From positions 1,690,860 to 1,754,859 of the forward strand of contig LT984854.1 of NCBI GenBank assembly GCA_900258555.1: 64,000 nucleotides of DNA. The letters are read 5' to 3'. The position numbers and the translations under genes were made by a program. The stretch's first letter is position 1. Every line of letters starts with the position of its first letter. This stretch comes from an uncultured Desulfobacterium sp. (lineage in GTDB: Bacteria; Desulfobacterota; DSM-4660; Desulfatiglandales; Desulfatiglandaceae). Below are positions 34,292 through 44,261 of the stretch, in pieces. A model generated the notes under the pieces. It was not told the origin of the DNA and did no database searches. It was given only the letters and a program-made list of their open reading frames with translations.

Positions 34292-35215
34292 ATGAAAACT
34301 TTATCAAAATATGCGGCCTTTTTCTTTGCCTTTATGTCCCTGCCGCTTGTCCTATCCTGTGCAGAAAAAAAACCTGATGGAATAAATGAGTCCAGAATCC
34401 TTAGTTTTTCCAGTTTGGATGATGCTCCCCTTTTCCTTAGTCCTTCAAATATTAGAAGTGATATTACCAACATTTTTTTTAAAGATCCTGGCATCCAATC
34501 AAGGTTTGAATCAGCAACTTCTTATGAACTGACAAACTCTTACAACCCTTTCCATCTGGATTTTATTAATGTTGGTATTGCTCATTCTTCAATTATAGAT
34601 CAATTGGATTGCTTCGACCTTGAGGTATTTGATCACGCCGACCTTAAGGGTTTTAGCTCAAGAGTTAAAACTAGACTGCCAAAATATACTGAAATAATTC
34701 AGGAAACAGCTCAAGAATATGAACTTGACTGGCGATTTATTGCTGCATTGATATATCAGGAATCGCAGTTTAATCCGATGGCCAAAGGTGATACAGGCGT
34801 TGAGGGGCTAATGCAACTCACCTATGACACCGCCCAAATGATGGGTATCGAGAACAGACGTGACCCGGTCCAGAATATTACAGCAGGGATTAAATACTTT
34901 GATATGCTCTACAAGATATTTGATGAAGCAGAGGACCCTGACAGGCTGATGATTACCCTTGCGAGTTATAACGCAGGTCCTGGGCATATCTTTGACGCCA
35001 GAAAAATCGCAAGAGAGAGGAGACTGGATCCTAATAGCTGGGATGACCTTGAGAAAATCCTGCCTCTATTGCGCTACCCTGAATATTACAACAAGGCCAA
35101 GCATGGCTATTGTCGGGGGACAGAGCCGGTTCGCTATGTTAAAAAGATATGGACCTATTATGATTTACTGAAGAACCAAAGACAGTTAAAAGATATTGAT
35201 GAAGTAGAAAGTTAG
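34292..35215 (+). CDS. Lipoprotein lytic transglycosylase, MltF-like catalytic domain
   Basis: 307 residues. The signal has a lipobox (LVLSC, lipidated Cys23). The SLT domain from about 135 has catalytic Glu157 (IYQESQFNPMAKG), GLMQLTYDTA and SYNAGPGHI. It cleaves murein to anhydro-muropeptides in the periplasm. The domain resembles MltF, but the N-terminal solute-binding-like domain is replaced by about 100 undefined residues. No clear ribosome binding site precedes the ATG. Confidence 0.9.
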   Translation: MKTLSKYAAFFFAFMSLPLVLSCAEKKPDGINESRILSFSSLDDAPLFLSPSNIRSDITNIFFKDPGIQSRFESATSYELTNSYNPFHLDFINVGIAHSSIIDQLDCFDLEVFDHADLKGFSSRVKTRLPKYTEIIQETAQEYELDWRFIAALIYQESQFNPMAKGDTGVEGLMQLTYDTAQMMGIENRRDPVQNITAGIKYFDMLYKIFDEAEDPDRLMITLASYNAGPGHIFDARKIARERRLDPNSWDDLEKILPLLRYPEYYNKAKHGYCRGTEPVRYVKKIWTYYDLLKNQRQLKDIDEVES

Positions 35216-35232
35216 CGTTGTTGCAAATCATT

Positions 35233-37830
35233 TCAGCCTAGGAGTTCTATTATGCCCTGCCTTATTCTGCTTATCCTTTCAGGGTCGTGTATTTTTTGTG
35301 CCAGTGAATCCCGGACATAGAAATCGCCGCTCATATATTCCTTGTCCCTGTAAAATCTGGCGAATCTGATATTAAGACCCAGTGAAAACATTCTCTTGGC
35401 CAATTCATATAGCAACCCCACAACCGACGGAGAACGTACCTCTATTACAGTAAAGAAATCAGAAACATCATTGTCAATGTTTACTTCCCTGGGAATAATT
35501 CTGCCTGATTTTTCGGGCACGGGCATTGCCCGGCCCTTTTTCTCTATCAGATCATCCAGCGGAAGATCCCCTGACAGGGACTGATTGATCTCCTTATGGA
35601 TTTTTTTCCAACGCTCTTCTTCGCTGTATGGATCAAGGGGATTGGTAACCTCATATACGTCAAAGGCAAGTCCATTTTTCAATGTAAATATATTTGCGGA
35701 AAGGACTGTAATATTATTTAAGAAAAGTACCCCCACCATCTTGCTGAAAAGGCCTGGTCTGTCATATGTGCAAAGGACAATCCTTGTAACAGGGGCGCCT
35801 TTAAGTTTTTCAAGATGCCACCGAAGCCTGTCCTCTCCCATTGTGAGGGCCATCTCAAAATGCCTGAGCATATTCAGTGGTGTTATGTTCAAAAAATACC
35901 TCGACGGCACCTGATCAATCATATTGAGCACTTCATCAGTCTGGTATCTGCCCTTTAAAGATTCTCTGACAAACCTTTTTTTGTCTTCTATGACCCTGGT
36001 AGCATCAGCTGTGGCGAATACTCCACTCTTTAATATCCTCCTCACCTTGAAAAATAGCTCCATAAGTAGAGTCATCTTCCAGTCGCCCCGAGCAGCTGGA
36101 CCGGTGGCAAGGCTGTCCGCTACTGTCAAGAGCAACAGCATGTTTAAGAAATCCTCATTATGGATTGATTCAGCTACCTGAACACAGGTCTTTTCATCAT
36201 TCAAGTTCCTGTGCTGGGAGATATGGGCCAGGAGGAGATGGTTTTTGACCAACAGGGAAACTGTAAGTGCATCATCGTCAGAAACGCCAATCCTTACCAG
36301 TATATCCCTAGTCAGCAATTCACCCTTTAGACAATGATCAACCCCGTATCCCTTGCCGATATCATGCAGGAGGGCTGCCAAATAAATAAACTCGGGATTG
36401 TTTATGACCTGAAAGATTTTTCTTAACAATGGGGAACGATCATCATAGTAGCCCATCGAAATACTGTTCAAGATTTCAATTGTCCTTATTGAATGCAGGT
36501 CAACGGTCTCCACGTGGTAATACCCTAATTCAGCAAGATTCCGGATATTGTTGAATTCGGGGATAAAGAGGCCTATTAGACCAACCTCCAGAGACAACCT
36601 GATTATCTTTGGGCTTTTGGGATTAAGGATAATCTTCAGAAAGATTTTTTTTGCATCAGTTGAATTGACCAGTTCTTCCCCACGGGTTTGGATTATCTTT
36701 TTTGACTCCCATATTGTCTCTGAATCCAGGAAGAGACCCAATCTGTTGCCCTCGTTAAAGGCCTTCAGGATTAATGTCGGCCCCTTTTCGGAGACACGGC
36801 CCTTTTCAATGATAATATTCCCCTTTTTTACCCGCAGCGCGGTTTCAGATGTGTGTGGGGCAGGCCCATGGGGCAGGGGATCTATAATTTCAAGTGACTT
36901 TGAGATAAACTCTTCGTGACTGTAATGTATGCGATTTATATGCAGATGAATATCTCTCATAAACTTTTCCGCTGCCAGCATATTCGGGCCGTCTTCGTAT
37001 CCAAGCTTTTTTGAGAGCGTCTGCTGATATGGTAAATATAATCGGTCTTCCTTGCGACCTGTAAGGGCATGCAGATGATTCCTGAGCCTGAGGAGAAAAA
37101 TAGCAGAAGAGACGAGATCGTCAAATTCAAAATAGGAAAAAACCGCAAACTTTTTTATCTGCGCAAGATTTTTGCAATTGAAATACAGCTTGGCCATCCA
37201 GGACATGAAATGCAGGTCGCGGAGCCCCCCTGATCCTTCCTTTATATCAGGTTCCACCAGATAGGCCTCAGTATGAAATTTCTCCGATCTCTTTGCATTA
37301 TAAATCAGGAACTGCTTCAGGAATGAATTCTTTTCACGAATTAATTTGGACCAGAATGCCTCTTCAAAGAGGAGAAAAAAAGGTTGGGATCCCAAAAGGA
37401 ACCGGCCATCCATGACGGATGTGAGCACCCTGAAGTCGTTAGCACATAGTCGTATACACTCCTGGACGGTCAGAATGGAATGTCCTACTTCAAGCTTGGC
37501 ATCCCAGAGGGGGTAGATGCTGCGTGCTATGATATCACTCATCTGTTGGGAGAGTTTACCCTGATGAATGACCATCAGGTCCACATCCGAGCCTAGGCAT
37601 AGCTCCCGCCTGCCATAGCTGCCAAGGGCCATTACAGCCACGGTGTCTTGTGATGCCGCACTGATTTCTTCAGCGAGCCCGGCATGGCGAAAGAGAGACC
37701 GAATAAACTGATCCATCAGGAAGGTATATTTGCGGACTACGGACAGGTTTGCATTCTGGCTCAGGTCTTGATCTATCAAGGCCTTTCTTGAATCAAAAAA
37801 ACCTTGAACAAGCTGTTCTTGAACAGGCAA
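35233..37830 (-). CDS. glnD: [Protein-PII] uridylyltransferase / uridylyl-removing enzyme
   Basis: About 865 residues. The nucleotidyltransferase motif is LGSYGRRELCLGSDVDLM, the HD motif is ALLHDIGKGYGVDHC, and two ACT domains close the protein (RPGLFSKMVGVLF and SPSVVGLLYELAKR). It modifies PII in response to glutamine. The start is unsure: TTG at 37830 follows the glnB stop by four bases; a TTG at 37887 gives 884 residues but overlaps glnB by 53. It is co-transcribed with its target glnB. Confidence 0.95.
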   Translation of the reverse strand: MPVQEQLVQGFFDSRKALIDQDLSQNANLSVVRKYTFLMDQFIRSLFRHAGLAEEISAASQDTVAVMALGSYGRRELCLGSDVDLMVIHQGKLSQQMSDIIARSIYPLWDAKLEVGHSILTVQECIRLCANDFRVLTSVMDGRFLLGSQPFFLLFEEAFWSKLIREKNSFLKQFLIYNAKRSEKFHTEAYLVEPDIKEGSGGLRDLHFMSWMAKLYFNCKNLAQIKKFAVFSYFEFDDLVSSAIFLLRLRNHLHALTGRKEDRLYLPYQQTLSKKLGYEDGPNMLAAEKFMRDIHLHINRIHYSHEEFISKSLEIIDPLPHGPAPHTSETALRVKKGNIIIEKGRVSEKGPTLILKAFNEGNRLGLFLDSETIWESKKIIQTRGEELVNSTDAKKIFLKIILNPKSPKIIRLSLEVGLIGLFIPEFNNIRNLAELGYYHVETVDLHSIRTIEILNSISMGYYDDRSPLLRKIFQVINNPEFIYLAALLHDIGKGYGVDHCLKGELLTRDILVRIGVSDDDALTVSLLVKNHLLLAHISQHRNLNDEKTCVQVAESIHNEDFLNMLLLLTVADSLATGPAARGDWKMTLLMELFFKVRRILKSGVFATADATRVIEDKKRFVRESLKGRYQTDEVLNMIDQVPSRYFLNITPLNMLRHFEMALTMGEDRLRWHLEKLKGAPVTRIVLCTYDRPGLFSKMVGVLFLNNITVLSANIFTLKNGLAFDVYEVTNPLDPYSEEERWKKIHKEINQSLSGDLPLDDLIEKKGRAMPVPEKSGRIIPREVNIDNDVSDFFTVIEVRSPSVVGLLYELAKRMFSLGLNIRFARFYRDKEYMSGDFYVRDSLAQKIHDPERISRIRQGIIELLG

Positions 37831-37834
37831 AATA

Positions 37835-38197
<363 letters not shown>

Positions 38198-38263
38198 TTA
38201 AGGTAAATACATGTAATGGTACACATCGAAGTTGTCAATAACAAAACATTTTTTCAACTCTGA

Positions 38264-40369
38264 TTACTGGCCTGTCGGAAAGGTGACAATAACGGTCGTG
38301 CCCTGACCCGGTGAAGACTCGAATTTAATTGAGCCGCCATGATCTTTGATGATCTTTGTTGATATAGCAAGCCCGAGCCCTGTGCCGCCCATATCCCGCT
38401 TGGTTGTAAAAAATGGATCTCCTATCCTTTCTAATATTTCCGGCTTCATACCTTCCCCCTTGTCTCTGACAATAATTCTGATCTCCTTTGAGTCGGTATC
38501 CAGTGAAGTAGATATAAAGACAGGACACTCCTTATCAGGTAACGATTCGCAGGCATTGATTATCAAATTTAAGGCAACTTGCTCAAGCCTCTGGGTGTTA
38601 CCCGATATCCTTGGCAAGCCCACCCCGTATTCCACAGAAAAATGACTGGTTGAGTGTTTTATCAGATTTGAAACCAGATCAACCGCCTTTTTGATCGCGT
38701 CATTTACATTCACTTTTTCATTTAAATTTGAAGGGTTTTGTCTGGCGAAGTTTTTTAGGTCATCAACGATCCTCTTCACCCTCTTTGCCCCCTCATTGAT
38801 GTTGGATAGAAGAACTGGAACCCTGTCCCTAAGCTGAGAATACGTCGCGCTTGCAACTTTGATGTCCCCGTTTTTTTTGCAATAATTATCTAAGGCAGGC
38901 GAAATGTCTTCCCATATCTTTTGGATAATTGGACTGTTAAGCATTATAGATGTGATAGGGTTGTTGATCTCGTGTGCAACTCCGGAAACCAGAGTTCCCA
39001 GGGATACCATCTTGGCGGCCTGAAACATATTTTCCTGAGACCGCACCCGTTCAGTAATATCGCGGTCTATTCCCCTAAAGCCGATATGGGTTCCATTGGA
39101 ATCAAACACCGGTGCTCCCCTGGTCTCTACTATTATGCGTCTGCCGCTTTTTTGCTTAACAGTGCTGACATATGAGGGGAAAGGCATTGGTTTTGCGCAA
39201 AGTCCCTTCAGAAATCCATAGGCCTTAATCTTTTCCTGCTCTGTCATAAAAAGATCAAATGGACTTACCCCGATAATCTCCTCAGGTTCATACCCCAAAA
39301 GGTCTCTTGATTTTGAACTGACATAGGAATATGCACCATTAATGTCGAGTTCCCAAACCATGTCACTGGTGGCTTCAACAAGAGAACGAAATCTTTGTTC
39401 GCTTTCCTGTAATGATTTTTCCACCCTCATCCTTTCTGTAATCTCGGCATGAAGGGCCTTGTTTGCCTCCAATAATTCGGCGGTGCGCTCGTGAACCTGT
39501 CTTTCCGTCTCATCTTTGGCCCTGCGCATTGCCTGTTCCGCTTCAATTCTTTCTGTGATATCAGTGGTAATCAGCAGAATGGCGAAGACTTCGTCTTTGT
39601 TCTTAAGAGGTCCTACCATGGTCTCATACCATGACATGCCGCCATCAGGGCCGAGGCCCTTTACTATGTACCTATCCGGGTTTCCCGTACGGAAGACATT
39701 TTTAGTACATTTTTTGACTGTTAAGTGAAATTCAGGATGAACGTAATCAAGATGGTCCGTGCCCAGTACTTCTTCTGCCCTTAAAAAGGGTAATGTACGA
39801 TTGATAAACTGTATTTTTCCATTACGGTCTAAAATGATGATCATATTTGGGGCGTTTTCGACTAAAGATCGCCACTTTTCTTCAGATTTTATTAATGCCT
39901 CTTCCGCTTGGACCCTTTTTGTGATATTCCTCTCCAAGACCCAATAACCAACAATCTTTCCTGATGCGTCAAAATAGGGCGCCCCGTTTATTTCAAGCAC
40001 TACGTCATGTCCATCCTTATGAATATGGGTGCAAACAAAACCTGAAAAGCCAATGCCAGCCTCTGTAATTCTCATAAAAAAGCTTTTCGTTCGTCTTGCC
40101 TCTTCCTTGGACATGAAATCGGTTATATGGTGTCCCAGCATCTCTTCTGGCAAATAACCCAAAACATCCGTGGCCTTTGGATTTACATATATATAGAATC
40201 CCTCAAGACTTACTTCGGTAATACAGTCGCCTGCCGCATCCATCAGCGCCCGGTACTTTTCTTTTCTTACCTTAAGCGAATTTTCGATCTTTATCCGCTG
40301 TTCAACAGCCTCCTTTTCCAAGGATGTTATTCGTTCTTTCAGTTCTTCACAGGTTGGCTTACGGGCCAT
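38264..40369 (-). CDS. Hybrid-free PAS sensor histidine kinase
   Basis: About 701 residues. An N-terminal coiled coil leads to three PAS modules (starting at about KYRALMDAAGD, KWRSLVENAPN and RFRSLVEATSD), then HisKA with the phospho-acceptor His in GVAHEINNPITS, and a HATPase domain with GTGLGLAISTKIIKDHGG. No membrane segment, so it is cytoplasmic. GGAGGAT precedes ATG at 40369 (MARKPTCEELKERI), and a longer reading to 40471 has no such support. No response regulator is adjacent. Confidence 0.92.
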   Translation of the reverse strand: MARKPTCEELKERITSLEKEAVEQRIKIENSLKVRKEKYRALMDAAGDCITEVSLEGFYIYVNPKATDVLGYLPEEMLGHHITDFMSKEEARRTKSFFMRITEAGIGFSGFVCTHIHKDGHDVVLEINGAPYFDASGKIVGYWVLERNITKRVQAEEALIKSEEKWRSLVENAPNMIIILDRNGKIQFINRTLPFLRAEEVLGTDHLDYVHPEFHLTVKKCTKNVFRTGNPDRYIVKGLGPDGGMSWYETMVGPLKNKDEVFAILLITTDITERIEAEQAMRRAKDETERQVHERTAELLEANKALHAEITERMRVEKSLQESEQRFRSLVEATSDMVWELDINGAYSYVSSKSRDLLGYEPEEIIGVSPFDLFMTEQEKIKAYGFLKGLCAKPMPFPSYVSTVKQKSGRRIIVETRGAPVFDSNGTHIGFRGIDRDITERVRSQENMFQAAKMVSLGTLVSGVAHEINNPITSIMLNSPIIQKIWEDISPALDNYCKKNGDIKVASATYSQLRDRVPVLLSNINEGAKRVKRIVDDLKNFARQNPSNLNEKVNVNDAIKKAVDLVSNLIKHSTSHFSVEYGVGLPRISGNTQRLEQVALNLIINACESLPDKECPVFISTSLDTDSKEIRIIVRDKGEGMKPEILERIGDPFFTTKRDMGGTGLGLAISTKIIKDHGGSIKFESSPGQGTTVIVTFPTGQ

Positions 40370-40609
40370 AAAATTATCCTCCAACTTTTTGTAAAGCCTT
40401 GTATCCGGACATCTGCCGTCACGAGTGGATAAGGCAGGCCGGATAAGGCTTACGCCACGCAGTTCGTTCATAGCATTTCAAAATAAGTTGCTCAATAATA
40501 ATAATGAATATATTTTATCCCGATAAAAATTTAACGTGAAATTAGTGCATTCTATCTAATCAGAGATTTCGATGGTTGTTTTTTCGTAATACTAAGCGGT
40601 TGTTACACT

Positions 40610-40652
40610 GCGTTTAATATTGTATTTTACAATGGTATATTGTATTAAACGC
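40610..40652. repeat. Inverted repeat between divergent genes
   Basis: GCGTTTAATA (40610-40619) and TATTAAACGC (40643-40652) are perfect 10-base arms with a 23-base spacer. The spacer itself contains TACAAT/ATTGTA. It lies between the kinase (minus) and the prolyl isomerase (plus), so it may be a shared operator. Confidence 0.4.
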
Positions 40653-40745
40653 TGTTCATATTGGCTTTAGGATGATCCAAATATTTTATAAATACTCAGG
40701 GCCTTGGAGCCCAGACCCTGGGAGCAGGGCAGGAGAAGGGCACCT

Positions 40746-41786
40746 ATGAAATTAATCTTAAGGCTTTTGCTGATTTTTATATGTATTTTAGTTTTTTCCA
40801 TTTTACCAGACAGCTTATATGCGGAAGGAGACCAAAAGAAGATGAAAGATGGCCTTTATGCAGTTTTTGATACCTCCAAAGGCGAGATTGTGGCTGAGCT
40901 TTTTTATAAACAGACGCCTCTTACCGTAACAAATTTCGTCGGCCTGGCCGAGGGCACAAAAGACTCGAACAAACCAAAAGGTGCCCATTTTTATGACGGC
41001 CTCAAATTCCACCGGGTCATCAATGACTTTATGATCCAAGGTGGAGATCCGGAAGGAACAGGAAGGGGAGGGCCGGGGTATAGATTCTCCGATGAATTTG
41101 ATTCAGCGCTCAGGCATGACGGCCCAGGCATCCTGTCTATGGCAAACGCCGGACCGGATACAAATGGCAGCCAGTTTTTTATCACGCATAAGGCGACCCC
41201 TTGGCTGGACAATAAACACAGTGTATTTGGTAAGGTGGTTTCAGGTCAGGATGTTGTTGATGATATAAAACAAAATGACATCATTAAGACAATCCGGATA
41301 CTCAGGATCGGAGATGATGCGGAAAAATTCAAGGCCGACCAGCAGACATTTGACAAGCTGAAAGGTTTATCCTTGGAAAGAGGCCTTAAAAAACAGAAAG
41401 AAGAGCTTGAAAAACAGGCATCTTTTATCAATCAAAAATGGCCTGATGCCATTACAACAGAATCAGGACTAAAGTATGTAGTCACCAAGAACGGCGATGG
41501 GGAAAAGCCAAAAAGAGGGCAGATTGTAACGGCTCATTACACAGGCATCTTATTAAACGGGAACAAATTTGACAGTTCCCGCGACAGGGGTGCGCCATTC
41601 AGATTTCCCGTCGGCATGGGCAGAGTCATAGCCGGTTGGGACCAGGCCTTATTGGATATGAAGAAGGGCGAGAGGAGAACATTAATCATCCCTTACACCC
41701 TTGGTTATGGAGAGGCGGGATATCCTCCTTTAATCCCACCCAAGGCGACTCTGGTATTTGATGTTGAACTTATTGATTTTGAATAA
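40746..41786 (+). CDS. Peptidyl-prolyl isomerase, cyclophilin-FKBP fusion
   Basis: About 346 residues. A hydrophobic N-terminal signal ([15 protein letters not shown]) is followed by a cyclophilin domain ([24 protein letters not shown]). A charged helix links it to a C-terminal FKBP domain ([55 protein letters not shown]). Two isomerase folds in one exported chain probably assist folding of envelope proteins. GAGAAGGG precedes ATG at 40746; an earlier in-frame start at 40704 is not needed. Confidence 0.92.
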   Translation: MKLILRLLLIFICILVFSILPDSLYAEGDQKKMKDGLYAVFDTSKGEIVAELFYKQTPLTVTNFVGLAEGTKDSNKPKGAHFYDGLKFHRVINDFMIQGGDPEGTGRGGPGYRFSDEFDSALRHDGPGILSMANAGPDTNGSQFFITHKATPWLDNKHSVFGKVVSGQDVVDDIKQNDIIKTIRILRIGDDAEKFKADQQTFDKLKGLSLERGLKKQKEELEKQASFINQKWPDAITTESGLKYVVTKNGDGEKPKRGQIVTAHYTGILLNGNKFDSSRDRGAPFRFPVGMGRVIAGWDQALLDMKKGERRTLIIPYTLGYGEAGYPPLIPPKATLVFDVELIDFE

Positions 41787-41797
41787 GACATATTGCA

Positions 41798-42472
41798 ATG
41801 ACGCCAAAACTGGTGCTGTTTGACATTGACGGCACGCTGATTGATCCTGGTCGCGTGGGAAAAATATCTGCAACCAAGGCATTCTATGAAATGTTTGGAA
41901 TCGAGGATGCTTTCTCAGATATTAGCATGGCCGGCAAGACGGATATCCAGATTATCAAAGAGGCCTTGACCGCCTACAACCTATCGTATGGAGAAAATAT
42001 AATTCCTGCTATCTTAAATGAATATGTTAAAATATTAAACGAAGAGCTTAAATTGGGCAGGATGTCTGTCAAACCAGGGGCAATAGAACTATTAAATTAC
42101 CTGAATGATGAAAATGGGTTCTACCTCGGCCTGCTGACAGGAAATATCGAAAGCGGAGGAAGGTCAAAGCTTGGGGTTTTTGATCTCAACAGGTATTTTC
42201 CCTTTGGGGCATTTGGCAGTGACAGCGAAGACAGAGACAAATTGCTGCCGGTTGCTGTTGATAAATTTATGGCTTCAACGAACATCAAAATTTGTTTTGA
42301 AAATTGTATCGTAGTAGGAGACACACCGTTGGATGTTGCGTGCGCAAGGCCATTCGGGGCTGTTTCGATTGCAGTCGCAACAGGACCTTACAGTTATGAG
42401 GAATTGCTCAAGACAGGCGCTGACCATGTGCTAAAAGATCTTACTGAAGCGAGGGAGACCGGACTGTTTTAG
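41798..42472 (+). CDS. HAD-superfamily phosphatase
   Basis: 224 residues. Motif I is FDIDGTLID near 8-16, motif II is LLTGN, and motif IV is VVGDTPLDVACARPFGA. A helical cap follows motif I (IEDAFSDISMAGKTDIQII). Resembles phosphoglycolate phosphatase, but substrate specificity is not readable. It starts 11 bases after the isomerase gene. Confidence 0.9.
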   Translation: MTPKLVLFDIDGTLIDPGRVGKISATKAFYEMFGIEDAFSDISMAGKTDIQIIKEALTAYNLSYGENIIPAILNEYVKILNEELKLGRMSVKPGAIELLNYLNDENGFYLGLLTGNIESGGRSKLGVFDLNRYFPFGAFGSDSEDRDKLLPVAVDKFMASTNIKICFENCIVVGDTPLDVACARPFGAVSIAVATGPYSYEELLKTGADHVLKDLTEARETGLF

Positions 42473-42475
42473 AAA

Positions 42476-42496
42476 CGAGCCTATTGGCTTTTTTTA
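42476..42496 (+). terminator. Weak intrinsic terminator after the HAD gene
   Basis: AGCC/GGCT with a TATT loop and seven T residues. The stem is short (about five pairs with G-U), but the T-run and position between two transcription units support it. Confidence 0.4.
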
Positions 42497-42561
42497 GGAT
42501 TGACTTATGCATTAAAATTAATTAATTTTAAAAATTTCATTTTGTTATGAAGGAGTGAAAA

Positions 42562-42873
42562 ATGTACGCGGTCATAAAGACTGGTGGAAAACAGTACAGG
42601 GTGAATCCCGGTGAAGAAGTCAAGATCGAGAAATTGCCCGGAGAAGTAGGCGATCCTGTCAACTTCAGCCAAGTGCTACTTGCTGCTGATGGCGAAAATG
42701 TGAAAGTAGGCAAACCATATTTAGACGGCGCGAAGGTGACCGGCAGTATCACTCGCCACGGAAGCGGCAAAAAGGTCGTTGTTCTTAAGTACAAACGCAG
42801 AAAGGGTTTCAGGAAGAATGTCGGTCACAGACAGCACTTCACACAGATCAGAATAGAAGACATTATCATCTGA
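42562..42873 (+). CDS. rplU: 50S ribosomal protein L21
   Basis: 103 residues. YAVIKTGGKQYRV at the start and YKRRKGFRKNVGHRQHFTQIRIEDI at the end (ends given; the middle positions are not all shown) are L21 signatures. AAGGAG precedes the ATG. A TTGACT at 42500 may belong to its promoter. It heads the rplU-rpmA-obgE run. Confidence 0.98.
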   Translation: MYAVIKTGGKQYRVNPGEEVKIEKLPGEVGDPVNFSQVLLAADGENVKVGKPYLDGAKVTGSITRHGSGKKVVVLKYKRRKGFRKNVGHRQHFTQIRIEDIII

Positions 42874-42898
42874 TTTCTTAATTTGAGAGGATTTAGCA

Positions 42899-43153
42899 AT
42901 GGCACACAAAAAAGCTGGGGGCAGCTCTCGAAACGGAAGAGACAGCGCCGGCCAGAGATACGGTGTAAAGATATTTGGGGGACAGATTGTCAGGGCGGGC
43001 AATATTATTGTCCGACAGAAGGGGACAAAACTGCACCCCGGCGCCAATGTTGGTCTCGGTAAAGACTATACTATTTTTGCTAAGATTGATGGTACAGTAT
43101 CCTTCGAGCGCTTTGGCAAGAGCAGAAAAAGAGTGAGTGTTTACGCAGCATAG
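42899..43153 (+). CDS. rpmA: 50S ribosomal protein L27
   Basis: 84 residues. [15 protein letters not shown] and [15 protein letters not shown]-type motifs (here [16 protein letters not shown]). AGAGGATT precedes the ATG. It starts 25 bases after rplU. Confidence 0.98.
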   Translation: MAHKKAGGSSRNGRDSAGQRYGVKIFGGQIVRAGNIIVRQKGTKLHPGANVGLGKDYTIFAKIDGTVSFERFGKSRKRVSVYAA

Positions 43154-43211
43154 ACATCCAGGGGGCTACCTGAGCCTATTTATTTGCGATTCCGTTTGTC
43201 TTGAGTAGACA

Positions 43212-44222
43212 ATGGGTTTTTTGGATGAGGCCGAAATCACGGTTGTATCCGGCGCAGGAGGCAATGGCTGCGTCAGTTTCCGGAGGGAAAAATTCATACC
43301 CAAAGGCGGACCTGACGGCGGCGACGGCGGAAACGGCGGCGCAATTATTGTAAGGGCGACAGGAAGAATACAAAGCCTTTCCGAGTTTAGCTCCAAAAAA
43401 TTGCTCAAGGCCAGGAATGGCGCACCTGGAAGAGGAAAAAATCAGTCTGGAAAAAACGGTTCTGACCTTATCCTTGATCTTCCGCTTGGGACAATAATCC
43501 AGGACCTGGATACAGGCCGTTTACTAGCTGACCTCATACATGACGGTGAAGAAGTGCTTCTTTTCCCTGGCGGAAGGGGCGGAAAGGGCAATCAGCACTT
43601 CGCCACATCTACAAACAGAGTGCCAAGATTTGCCCAGCCAGGCAATCCCGGTCAAGAGAAAAGGCTTAAATTATCTCTCAAATTTCTGGCCGATATCGGG
43701 CTTGTCGGTCTTCCCAATTCAGGCAAATCAACCCTACTCTCCTGCTTGAGCATGGCCCGCCCCAAGGTGGGAGGCTACCCTTTTACAACTCTAATACCCA
43801 ATCTCGGTGTTATGAACCTTGATGATCGCTCTGTTGTGATTGCAGATATACCAGGGCTAATCAGGGGCGCGGGAAAGGGCAAAGGGTTGGGGCATCGCTT
43901 CCTCAGGCACATTGAACGCACATGGCTCTTGCTGCATGTTTTGGACATCACATACAGACCTGATAATGATTTACTTGAAGACTACAAAATCTTAAGAGAT
44001 GAAATGGAGGCTTATAACCCAGCGCTGATCAAAAAGCCGGAACTTGTGGTTATAAACAAAATGGATCAATATGGGCCTGGGCTCAGGGATGTCAAGAAAC
44101 TGCAAAAAGAGCTTCATAAAATCGGCATAACTTCCTTAACTATTTCTGCGATTACCGGGGAAGGGCTTGAAAAACTAAGGCAGACTATTTCTGTTTCCAT
44201 CAGCCTTCAGCCTTCGAAATAA
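43212..44222 (+). CDS. obgE: Obg GTPase, ribosome assembly and stress
   Basis: 336 residues. The glycine-rich Obg domain (GAGGNGCVSFRREKFIPKGGPDGGDGG) is followed by the G domain with GLPNSGKSTLL, DIPGLI and NKMD. The C-terminal OCT extension is absent, as in many proteobacteria. Ribosome binding site weak. Conserved order after rpmA. Confidence 0.97.
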   Translation: MGFLDEAEITVVSGAGGNGCVSFRREKFIPKGGPDGGDGGNGGAIIVRATGRIQSLSEFSSKKLLKARNGAPGRGKNQSGKNGSDLILDLPLGTIIQDLDTGRLLADLIHDGEEVLLFPGGRGGKGNQHFATSTNRVPRFAQPGNPGQEKRLKLSLKFLADIGLVGLPNSGKSTLLSCLSMARPKVGGYPFTTLIPNLGVMNLDDRSVVIADIPGLIRGAGKGKGLGHRFLRHIERTWLLLHVLDITYRPDNDLLEDYKILRDEMEAYNPALIKKPELVVINKMDQYGPGLRDVKKLQKELHKIGITSLTISAITGEGLEKLRQTISVSISLQPSK

Positions 44223-44261
44223 GTGTATATTCATGGAATTGATGTCCGGAGGAATTATAGT

